NCBI GenBank assembly: GCA_002383415.1
Contig: DFYU01000107.1
Location: 22,162-31,144 of the forward strand
Direction of reading: 5' to 3'
Length of the DNA stretch: 8,983 nucleotides
From: Geobacter sp. UBA4074
Lineage (GTDB): Bacteria > Desulfobacterota > Desulfuromonadia > Geobacterales > Pseudopelobacteraceae
Position 1 is the first letter of the stretch; each line of letters starts with the position of its first letter. Positions 1 through 7,300 of this stretch are shown here, one piece after another. The notes beneath the pieces were generated by a model. That model searched no databases. It worked only from the letters and a program-made list of their open reading frames with translations, and was not told the DNA's origin. Both the position numbers and the translations under genes were made by a program.

Positions 1-423
1 CACGAATCCCCCCTGCGTCCCGAGCGTTTTGTTACCCAGAAGATCATCAAGGCAGCCAAGCGTATCGCAGCAGGCAGTACTGAAAAGCTGCAGCTTGGCA
101 ACATCTCCATCGCCCGCGATTGGGGCTGGGCACCGGAATATGTCGAGGCGATGTGGCGTATTCTTCAGCAGGATGATCCGGAAGATTATGTCGTGGCCAC
201 CGGCGATACTCATACGCTGGAGGAGTTTGTATCCGAGGCATTCAATTGTGTCGGACTGGATTGGCACGATAATGTCGTCACCGATCCAACGCTGTTGCGC
301 CCTTCAGAGATTATGCTGAGTTGTGGTAATCCGGCAAAAGCGAAAAAAGTGTTGGGCTGGGAGCCGAAATGTCTGATGAAGGATGTGGTCCGAATGATGG
401 GCAGTTGTAACGGCTCGGCTTAA
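1..423 (+). CDS. gmd: GDP-mannose 4,6-dehydratase, C-terminal 140 residues (5' end outside window)
   Basis: Frame 1 is open from the first base to the TAA at 421-423, giving 140 residues of an enzyme usually about 340-370 long. The visible part matches the C-terminal substrate-binding half of Gmd: HESPLRPERFVTQKI at the very start, LGNISIARDWGWAPEYVEAM around residues 32-51, DYVVATGDTHTLEEFV around 62-77, and LLRPSEI followed by GNPAKAKKVLGWEPK near the end. In the family these segments bind GDP-mannose and close the active site. The N-terminal Rossmann fold with its NADP-binding glycine motif and catalytic Thr/Tyr/Lys would lie upstream. Gmd converts GDP-D-mannose to GDP-4-dehydro-6-deoxy-D-mannose in the cytoplasm, the first step to GDP-D-rhamnose, GDP-L-fucose, GDP-perosamine and similar donors. 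No reductase or aminotransferase that would fix the end product is visible. GC is about 55% in the first line, clearly above the next gene. Family assignment is firm; the final sugar is unknown. Confidence 0.95.
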   Translation, partial: HESPLRPERFVTQKIIKAAKRIAAGSTEKLQLGNISIARDWGWAPEYVEAMWRILQQDDPEDYVVATGDTHTLEEFVSEAFNCVGLDWHDNVVTDPTLLRPSEIMLSCGNPAKAKKVLGWEPKCLMKDVVRMMGSCNGSA

Positions 424-424
424 C

Positions 425-439
425 AGAGTGTAGCGCTCT
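425..439 (+). other. Small stem-loop just after the gmd stop
   Basis: Bases 425-430 (AGAGTG) can pair with 434-439 (CGCTCT) through six pairs, one of them G-T, around a 3-base loop. It sits 1 base after the gmd stop codon. No T-run follows, so it does not look like an intrinsic terminator. It could be a weak mRNA-processing or 3'-end stabilising element, or chance. The rest of the gap up to the next gene holds only a ribosome binding site; I see no convincing -35/-10 promoter. Confidence 0.2.
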
Positions 440-460
440 CGAACTTGATAGATAAAATAA

Positions 461-475
461 CGAGGAATGAACATG
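461..475 (+). promoter_or_regulatory. Ribosome binding site deciding the start of the bi-domain methyltransferase gene
   Basis: A purine-rich ACGAGGA box (460-466) precedes two in-frame ATG codons at 467 and 473. From GAGG (462-465) the first ATG is only 1 base away, too close for normal initiation, while the second is 7 bases away, close to ideal. The start at 473 is therefore preferred; it removes only Met-Asn from the protein. Confidence 0.6.
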
Positions 476-2524
476 CCCCTCACAACATCAAATATATTAT
501 GTTTTGACAACGTCAAGACGCCATCCGGATATTTAAACCCAACTTTCATTAAAGGCTTAAAATTGGCATTTAATCTGGATGTATTCGTAGAAACAGGCAC
601 TTACTTGGGAGACTCTGCAAATGTAGCTGCTGGAATATTTAAGCAGGTACACACAATAGAGCTATCGGCAAACCTATATAAAAAAGCAGTGGAACGATTT
701 AAAGATAATACTAATATTTGTTGTTATCTCGGTGACTCTGCAGCAGTCATGAAAAAGTTAGTACCAGTCCTTACTGGACGAGTGTTATTTTGGTTAGATG
801 GTCATTTTAGTGGCGGTATTACTTCTGGTGGAGAAAATAATACCCCAATTTTGAGTGAATTAGAAAGTATTTCTTTGTTGCCATGCCAGAAGTCTGTAAT
901 TTTAATCGACGATCTGAGACTTTTCCAGCAACCGAAATCCGGTTTTAAAGCTGAACCTTCGATGGAGGGCTATCCCACAGTAATTGCTCTTGAGCAAGCT
1001 ATACAAAAAGTATTCCCTGGGTGCCAGTTCATAGTCTACGGAGATATTGCAATAGTCTTGACCGGTGGATTGACGTGTAGGTTTTCTCCTGTAGTAAAAG
1101 GAATGACTATCAGCCGATTGTGGAATGATGAACTGGAACCGTCATGTGAATTAATAGATGCCGAAAAAGAAATTATCTTGTCTCAAGGAGCAGAACTATG
1201 CGCTATTACAAACCTCTATGCCAGTACAAAAACTGGCCTCGACTATGGCCTTGCAGGACATTATCACCTTTGGTACGTATTAACTCTGATTGGTAAAATG
1301 GATTTTTTAGCCGCGCGCGATGAACTCCAAAAGCTTACTGAGTCAGCCCTAATCAACACACAGAGGCTGGAATGGTACAACTCCTTATTAACGTCACATT
1401 TTGAGGTATTGAATCATATTGATGAGATGGTTTCCAGTGATCCTTCGGCTCATAGTTTTGCCACGTCTAAAAATAGACTGCAAAACAATAACTCCAACCA
1501 TAATAATAAAAAAGCTATAGCTGGGGCACTGGCCTTGCCCGAGTGTGATGACCCGTTTGAAACCTATCATTACCCAAATTATCTGGCAAATTGCTCCTCT
1601 TCTGTAGATGACGTATCAAAAGAAGAATTTGAGCTAAACAGGGCTGGAGCGACAAATATCCAGAAATATTACACTATTTTGGACCAAATAGTTTCAAAGA
1701 GACTCTGGTCTTCTGGTAGGCCACTTCGACTGCACCTTGGATGTGGAGAACAGTATTTACAGGGATATATAAATATTGATTTCCCGGCTGCAGAGCATCA
1801 GATACAGACAAAAGCAGTTGCAGATTTGTTTTCAGACGTAACATCCCTACTTTTCCCTTCAGAATTGCTTGATGAAATTCGCTTGCATCATGTATTCGAA
1901 CATTTTAGCCGGGTGACAGCACTGGCGCTGCTGATCAGATGGAGCGAATGGCTGAAGCCGGGTGGGAAACTTGTAATCGAAACCCCTGACCTTGAAGGGA
2001 GTGCAAAAATCCTGTTGTCTGACCTGCCATGGCAGGTAAAAACAGCTACAGTTCGGCATCTTGCTGGGGATCAGGCTGATACTTGGGCTTACCACGTTGA
2101 TCACTGGTTCCCTGAACGCTTTCAAAGGACATTGTCGCGCCTCGGTTTTGCGGATATTCAGACAACCTCGTCCAATTGGGCGCACGAACCATATCTTGCA
2201 AATGTAATTGCAGTAGGCATCAAATGCGCCTCTCTGACCAGGAGCGAATTATTGTCAGCTGCGGATTTCATTCTATGGGAAAGTACCGTAAGTCCCAATG
2301 AAAAGAAGATGTTCTCTGTCTGGAAGAAGCAACTTCGGGACTTTCTTTCCGGTGAAAAAAAACCTCAAATTAGGCCGACTTTAGGGCGTGGGGCAGATCA
2401 TTCAACAACATGCAGGCAGACGGATTTTAATAGTCAATCGATACGCGCTTACGACAAAACCTCCAGTAACTTCGAAAGAATTATGCGTCTTAAACAGGCT
2501 CATCTTGAGGATATCAGAAAATGA
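473..2524 (+). CDS. Two-domain SAM-dependent methyltransferase fusion protein
   Basis: Numbering here counts from the upstream ATG at 467 (685 residues); the preferred start at 473 makes it 683. Domain 1 (about 30-200) looks like a class I SAM methyltransferase-like fold: FVETGTYLGD at 40-49 in the motif-I position, IELS after the second strand, WLDGHFSGG from 109, and ILIDD at 145-149. A mostly helical stretch (about 210-335) and an Asn-rich linker (340-347) follow. Domain 2 (about 415-590) is a second, clearer type-11-like methyltransferase: LHLGCG at 422-427, HHVFEHF at 474-480 and LKPGGKLVIETPDLE from 496. The last 55 residues are polar with no recognised domain. Likely role: O-methylation of sugars or another modification of the glycan made by the neighbouring transferases, in the cytoplasm; the acceptor is unknown. 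The stop overlaps the next start by 4 bp, implying translational coupling. Domain 1 is AT-rich (30-37% GC in sampled lines); the core of domain 2 is near 55%, suggesting separate origins. Domain 1 could be non-catalytic. Confidence 0.82.
   Translation: MPLTTSNILCFDNVKTPSGYLNPTFIKGLKLAFNLDVFVETGTYLGDSANVAAGIFKQVHTIELSANLYKKAVERFKDNTNICCYLGDSAAVMKKLVPVLTGRVLFWLDGHFSGGITSGGENNTPILSELESISLLPCQKSVILIDDLRLFQQPKSGFKAEPSMEGYPTVIALEQAIQKVFPGCQFIVYGDIAIVLTGGLTCRFSPVVKGMTISRLWNDELEPSCELIDAEKEIILSQGAELCAITNLYASTKTGLDYGLAGHYHLWYVLTLIGKMDFLAARDELQKLTESALINTQRLEWYNSLLTSHFEVLNHIDEMVSSDPSAHSFATSKNRLQNNNSNHNNKKAIAGALALPECDDPFETYHYPNYLANCSSSVDDVSKEEFELNRAGATNIQKYYTILDQIVSKRLWSSGRPLRLHLGCGEQYLQGYINIDFPAAEHQIQTKAVADLFSDVTSLLFPSELLDEIRLHHVFEHFSRVTALALLIRWSEWLKPGGKLVIETPDLEGSAKILLSDLPWQVKTATVRHLAGDQADTWAYHVDHWFPERFQRTLSRLGFADIQTTSSNWAHEPYLANVIAVGIKCASLTRSELLSAADFILWESTVSPNEKKMFSVWKKQLRDFLSGEKKPQIRPTLGRGADHSTTCRQTDFNSQSIRAYDKTSSNFERIMRLKQAHLEDIRK
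1484..1507 (+). repeat. Asn-codon-rich low-complexity linker in the methyltransferase gene
   Basis: Eight consecutive codons encode N-N-N-S-N-H-N-N, mostly AAC/AAT, flanked by Gln before and Lys-Lys after. It lies between the helical middle region and the second methyltransferase domain, so it looks like a flexible interdomain linker. Length changes here by whole codons would keep the frame. Confidence 0.6.
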
Positions 2525-4356
2525 GCACAGACCTGTCACCAACAATTCAAGTCATAGTTTTCAGTAAGGATCGGCCCCTTCAGCTAGATGCAATGCTTCG
2601 TTCGCTCATATTGCACTGCCTAGATTTCCACCGGCTATCAGTTCGGATTATAGTCAAGGCATCAAATGAGCTCTATGGTCAGGCCTACCAGAGCCTTGAA
2701 AAAGAATATTTATCTTGCACCAATATAACTCTGATTCCAGAAACTGACTTCCGTCAACAAGTTTTGCATCTATTAGAAAAGAGTGAATATGTCCTCTGGC
2801 TGGTTGATGATAACATGTTTGTTCGATATTTTACTTTGTCTGATTGCCAAAAACTATTAGAAGATAATCATGATGCATTGGGGTATTCGCTTCGCTTAGG
2901 CGGGAATACTACATATTGTTATGCTCTTGACAAACAGCAGGCTATTCCTAGTTTTAATATGCTGTCTGAAAACACCTGTAAATATAACTGGACTACGGCG
3001 GAATACGATTTTGGGTATCCATTGGAGGTGTCCAGTTCACTCTATCGCTCTCGTGATATTTTGCCTTTACTTATGACATTTGATTTTTACGACCCTAATT
3101 CCCTTGAAGCAGAGATGGCAAGCCGTGCTTCATGTTTTAAAGACGTATTACCCTGTCTGCTCTGCCCTATAGAATCTATCGCTTTTTGCAACCCAATTAA
3201 CAAAGTACAAAACACTGCAGCAGATAACAGGGCCGGTGAATCACCAGAACTTTCTGCTGATTCTCTTCTGTGTCATTTTTTGAGAGGTGAACGTATAGAC
3301 GTGTTCGCTTTTGATGGCTTTACCCCTAATAGCTGTCATCAAGAAGTAGAGCTTAAATTGAAGTATATAGCTCTAAATAACAATAATAATATGCACTATG
3401 TAAACAATTCTGAATTGACTAACGCGCATTGCCAATACATATCAATAATAATTCCTTGTTATAATCAAGCTCATTTCTTAAATGACGCAGTCAATAGCTT
3501 GTTAAATCAGACAGTTGACAGTTATGAAATCATTATAGTTAATGATGGTAGTACAGATGATACAGAAATTATTGCAAATAATATCATAGCAAATAACCCA
3601 ACTAAACTTATTAAACTCATAAATCAAAAAAACGGTGGTGTAGCAGCAGCAAGAAACGCAGGAATCCAATCAGCTAGGTATAATTGGCTAATGTTGTTGG
3701 ATAGCGATGATATGGTGAGCTCAACGTTGCTTTATGAAGCTAATAAAATTATTCAACTACAACCTGATACAGATGTTATATATGCTCACATGCAGGAATT
3801 CGGTAATGCAAATGGGACCTGGATTCCACAAATGTATTCAGATGAAACAATATTAAAAACCAACTTGATACCTTATTGTGCGATCTTTAAAAAAAATCTA
3901 TGGAAAGTTGCCAATGGTTATAATAATGTTTTGGGAAAAGTAATGCAGCTTGAAGACTGGGATTTTTGGATAAGAGTTTCAAAATATCACCCCAAGGTTG
4001 TTGCCATTAATAAGCTAATGTTTTTTTACCGTGTCCATGGAAATAATATTTACCATTCTTTGATACACCCCAATTTTGAAATTGCACGTGCCTTTACCGT
4101 TACTGCTAACGTTGATCTCTATAATTCACATGAAGTTATAAATGCTTTCAAAGTAATTTCGAATTGTAATGATCAAATAGCTAAACGTATTATTGACACT
4201 TATGAGCGATATCCAAACGATCCACTACCGCTTTTATGGATTGCTGCAATTACAAGGTCTAAATCCATACTTGAGTCAAATATGATTTTTAAAAAGGCAT
4301 TTTCCCAGCTAGATTATGATATGGCGGCTAAGTATGCACATATTTTTCAGGGTTAA
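2521..4356 (+). CDS. Two-domain glycosyltransferase (GT2-like domain fused to canonical GT2)
   Basis: 611 residues. The ATG at 2521 overlaps the preceding stop (ATGA), with TTGAGG 10 bases upstream as a possible ribosome site. Domain 1 (about 8-275) resembles a divergent GT-A/GT2-like family: VIVFSKDRPLQLDAML at 11-26, LWLVDDN at 92-98 where a metal-binding DxD is expected, then SLRLGGNTTYCY and DFGYPLEVSSSLYR. A run of five Asn (286-290) starts the linker. Domain 2 (about 306-520) is a classical family 2 transferase: ISIIIPCYNQ at 307-316, VNDGSTDD at 340-347, GGVAAARNAG, the LLDSDD metal/nucleotide-sugar motif at 392-397, and QLEDWDFW at 476-483 supplying the likely catalytic acidic residues. 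The final 90 residues are helical with no clear domain. No signal peptide or membrane segment is seen, so it probably acts at the cytoplasmic face. It would transfer one or two sugars from nucleotide donors; specificity is not predictable. Domain 1 sampled near 45% GC, domain 2 at 25-42%, supporting a fusion of modules with different histories. Confidence 0.85.
   Translation: MSTDLSPTIQVIVFSKDRPLQLDAMLRSLILHCLDFHRLSVRIIVKASNELYGQAYQSLEKEYLSCTNITLIPETDFRQQVLHLLEKSEYVLWLVDDNMFVRYFTLSDCQKLLEDNHDALGYSLRLGGNTTYCYALDKQQAIPSFNMLSENTCKYNWTTAEYDFGYPLEVSSSLYRSRDILPLLMTFDFYDPNSLEAEMASRASCFKDVLPCLLCPIESIAFCNPINKVQNTAADNRAGESPELSADSLLCHFLRGERIDVFAFDGFTPNSCHQEVELKLKYIALNNNNNMHYVNNSELTNAHCQYISIIIPCYNQAHFLNDAVNSLLNQTVDSYEIIIVNDGSTDDTEIIANNIIANNPTKLIKLINQKNGGVAAARNAGIQSARYNWLMLLDSDDMVSSTLLYEANKIIQLQPDTDVIYAHMQEFGNANGTWIPQMYSDETILKTNLIPYCAIFKKNLWKVANGYNNVLGKVMQLEDWDFWIRVSKYHPKVVAINKLMFFYRVHGNNIYHSLIHPNFEIARAFTVTANVDLYNSHEVINAFKVISNCNDQIAKRIIDTYERYPNDPLPLLWIAAITRSKSILESNMIFKKAFSQLDYDMAAKYAHIFQG
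3376..3390 (+). repeat. AAY trinucleotide run encoding five Asn between two glycosyltransferase domains
   Basis: Five consecutive Asn codons (AAT AAC AAT AAT AAT, residues 286-290) sit at the junction between the divergent N-terminal domain and the canonical GT2 domain. The bases just downstream begin the most AT-rich part of the window. It reads as a flexible linker and marks the domain fusion point; slippage would lengthen or shorten it without breaking the frame. Confidence 0.65.
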
Positions 4357-4377
4357 TAGAGATAGCTGAGTTCATTT

Positions 4378-7300
4378 ATGTGTCTACAAGTTACGCCGGA
4401 GCGTTATGTGCGACATTTTGCGGTTGTGAATGAAACAAGTGCCGATGCAAGGAAAAGAAAAATTCTTTTTTATTACGAAGGATTACAAGATGCCGAGGGC
4501 ATTTTGGCCGGGACAAGCTCAGTCATGGTTGGCTTGGCCCGATCAGTCGCTGTATTGAACAATAACCTCGACGTGCATCTCACTGGCGATTTGGTCGCAG
4601 ATGTCACCAAAAGTGGGCTGATCACCGTGTTGCCTCTTCCCCCAGAGAATAGGCGCTGCGATTTTCTCAAGGGTTACGAAACTGTTGTTTTTGCAACACA
4701 TATTCATGCGTTTAAAGAAAGTCCCAAGGCATATGGCCAGCGATGGTTGCTGCATCAACATTGCTGGCATATTGATCCAGTGGCTTATTCACGACTACAG
4801 GACTTTGACATTGTGCTGGCACTCTCGGAAGAGCATCGTTTAGCTTTGGTGGCACAGGGCGTCCCTACGTCCAGAATCAAAGTGCTTCCTAATGCTATTG
4901 ATACAAAACGATTTTGCCCTGCCGATCAACAGCGTAACAATCATTCGATAATGTTCGCTGGCGCTCTTGTCCCGCATAAAGGGGTCCATATTCTCCTTCA
5001 GGCTTTCAGGCGAATAAGACAATGCTTGCCCGATGCAGAGTTGCACATCTACGGGAGTGCAGCTATGTGGCATGTGAATGATGAGTATGAGATAGCGTTA
5101 CAAAAACAGTCGATTGCTGGCGTATATTGGCATGGCGAGGTGCCCAACAGCCAGATGCCCGATATTTATCGACAGCATGGTATTTTATGTTTGCCATCAC
5201 AGTTGGAAAGCTTCGGTTTGGTGACGATTGAAGCGCAAGCATGTGGATGCATACCGGTAGTTCACGAAACCGGAGGTACGGCGGTCACCTTGCTTGATGG
5301 TGTGACAGGTTTTCTATATACTTCAAATGATCCTGACACGTTAGCTGAAACACTACTTGAGGCTGTGAAGGCGACAGAGCATGACCCAGGGATGCGAGGC
5401 AACGCACGAAGCTACGTGATTAAATATTTTGATAGTGCCAGCCAGGCGGAAAAGTTAATTGATTTGTTAAATGTTAATACGGAAAGTGGTCTCTCTAAAA
5501 TGATTATAGAGCTTGATATCATACCTCCTGAGATAAAAGATGACGAATTTTATCATCTGATACAGCAGCTCGTAGCCGACGAAGAACTTAATACAATACT
5601 TGAAATTGGATCATCTGCTGGAGGCGGCAGTACTGAGGCGTTTGTAAAGGGAATAGAAGCTAAGATTAACAAGCCCAAGTTGTATTGTATGGAAGTGTCG
5701 TCACCTCGTTATGAGGCATTGAAGCAGCGTTACACTTCTTATTCATTTGTGCATTCCTACAATGTTTCATCTGTCCCACGAACTGCTTTCCCGTCTGAGA
5801 AGGAAGTAGCGCTGTTTTATAACCACATTCCATCTAACCTGAATGCATATCCTTTGGAGCAAGTTTTGGGGTGGTTGCGTCATGACCTGAGCTATATTGC
5901 CTCTTCAGGTGTTCCTGAAAAGGGTATTCAATTAATAAAGCAGCAGCAGAATATAAGTACATTTGACATGGTTTTGATTGACGGCTCTGAATTTACTGGT
6001 TCTCCTGAACTTGAGCAGGTGTATGGTGCCCACTGGCTGCTGCTGGACGATATTACTACCTTTAAGAATTACCAGAACTATCATCGACTCAAAAAAGATC
6101 CTAACTATCAGCTCTATCGCGAAAATGAGCAATTGCGTAACGGATATGCTGTTTTTAGGAAGCGTGATGAAGCGCTGCCTATTCATTTCTTTACTATTGT
6201 TCTCAATGGCGAACCTTATATCCGATATCATATTGACATACTAAAGAGTCTTTCTTTCAAGTGGCATTGGCATATCGTCGAGGGTGTCGCAGAGCTGGTA
6301 CATGACACTGCCTGGAGTGTGCCGCTTGGTGGATCCGTCACTGAGGCATTGCACCATGATGGTCTGAGTAAGGATGGAACCAGCGCATACCTCGACCAGC
6401 TTAAAAAGGAGTTTCCGCACAATATAACAATCTATCGAAAACAGGACGGCGCATTTTGGAATGGAAAGCGGGAGATGGTTAGCGCCCCGCTCACTAACAT
6501 TAACGAAGAATGCTTGTTATGGCAGCTGGATGTTGATGAGTTGTGGACTGTCAAGCAGTTGAATGAAGCTCGGGCGCTTTTTAAAAAACATCCTGAGCGT
6601 ATGGCTGCCTATTATTGGTGCTGGTTTTTTGTAGGGCCAGACAAGATTATCAGCAGTAGGAATTGCTATGCGGAGAATCCCCATCAGGAGTGGTTGAGAA
6701 CCTGGCGTTATTTGCCTGGTATGGTTTGGGAGGCCCATGAACCCCCACAGTTGGTAGTTGTCGCAGAGGATGGGAATCGTTTTGACGTCGGGCGGATACG
6801 TCCTTTTTTGCACGATGAAACTGAGCGAGCCGGACTGGTTTTTCAGCACTTTGCATACGCGCTCGAGTCTCAGGTATGGTTTAAGGAAACATACTATGGC
6901 TACAAGGGGGCGGTCGCAGGCTGGCTGCGTTTGCAACAACAACAGCAATTTCCGTTGTACCTTCGCAATTTTTTCCCCTGGGTGCATGACGACACAATGG
7001 TAAATACCGCTCATTGCTGTCATGTCGATCCACTTATACAGCTGACTGAGTCAGCAAAGCCAGTTGTGCCAACTTGCAAGACTACTATTGTGATAGATGG
7101 TGTCATCTTTCAATTGCAGCATGGCCGGCCGTTCGGCATCAGCCGACTATGGCAGTCAATGCTGACGGAATTGGGGTCGCTGCCGATAGGCTGCAGGATT
7201 ATTCTGCTGGATCGCGCCGGTACAGCACCAGATGTGCCGGGCATCAGAAAGCGGACCATCGGCGCCTACACGATCGGTAATTCCCAAAACGAGGCGACTG

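Larger units (their letters stand above)
481..7060. other. AT-rich mosaic block inside a GC-richer polysaccharide locus
   Basis: Hand-counted 60-base lines: 55% GC at 1-60; 37% at 481-540; 30% at 661-720; 55% at 1921-1980; 45% at 2881-2940; 28% at 3541-3600; 25% at 3841-3900; 42% at 5521-5580; 33% at 6061-6120; then 48% at 7021-7080, 57% at 7141-7200, 58% at 7861-7920 and 57% at 8401-8460. The left boundary falls in the gap after gmd and the right boundary inside the giant gene near the start of its last module. This fits horizontally acquired or recombined modules, common in surface-glycan loci. No insertion sequence, integrase or att-like repeat was found at either edge. The limits are approximate. 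Confidence 0.55.

Noticed and set aside
425..460. Possible intrinsic terminator after gmd
   Set aside because: The hairpin at 425-439 is only six pairs with one G-T pair and is not followed by a T-run. The downstream gene continues on the same strand with a good ribosome site, so read-through is more likely.
1859..2185. A 108-codon minus-strand open frame
   Set aside because: It is antisense to the second methyltransferase domain with its LKPGG and FEHF motifs, and has no domain signal of its own.
4357..4377. Promoter before the giant gene
   Set aside because: Only 21 bp separate it from the preceding stop codon. Although the region is AT-rich, no spaced -35/-10 pair stands out from the AT-rich background, so operon read-through is simpler.
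5480..5510. Internal start at the ATG at 5500 that would split the giant gene before the methyltransferase-like module
   Set aside because: The frame is continuous through the junction, there is no stop or spacing between modules, and the only purine-rich stretch (GGAAAG at 5481-5486) is about 13 bases from the ATG. A secondary internal product is possible but unsupported.
6517..7023. A 168-codon minus-strand open frame
   Set aside because: It is antisense to the GT2-like module of the giant gene, including the DVDE region. The product looks random and no neighbouring gene is on that strand.
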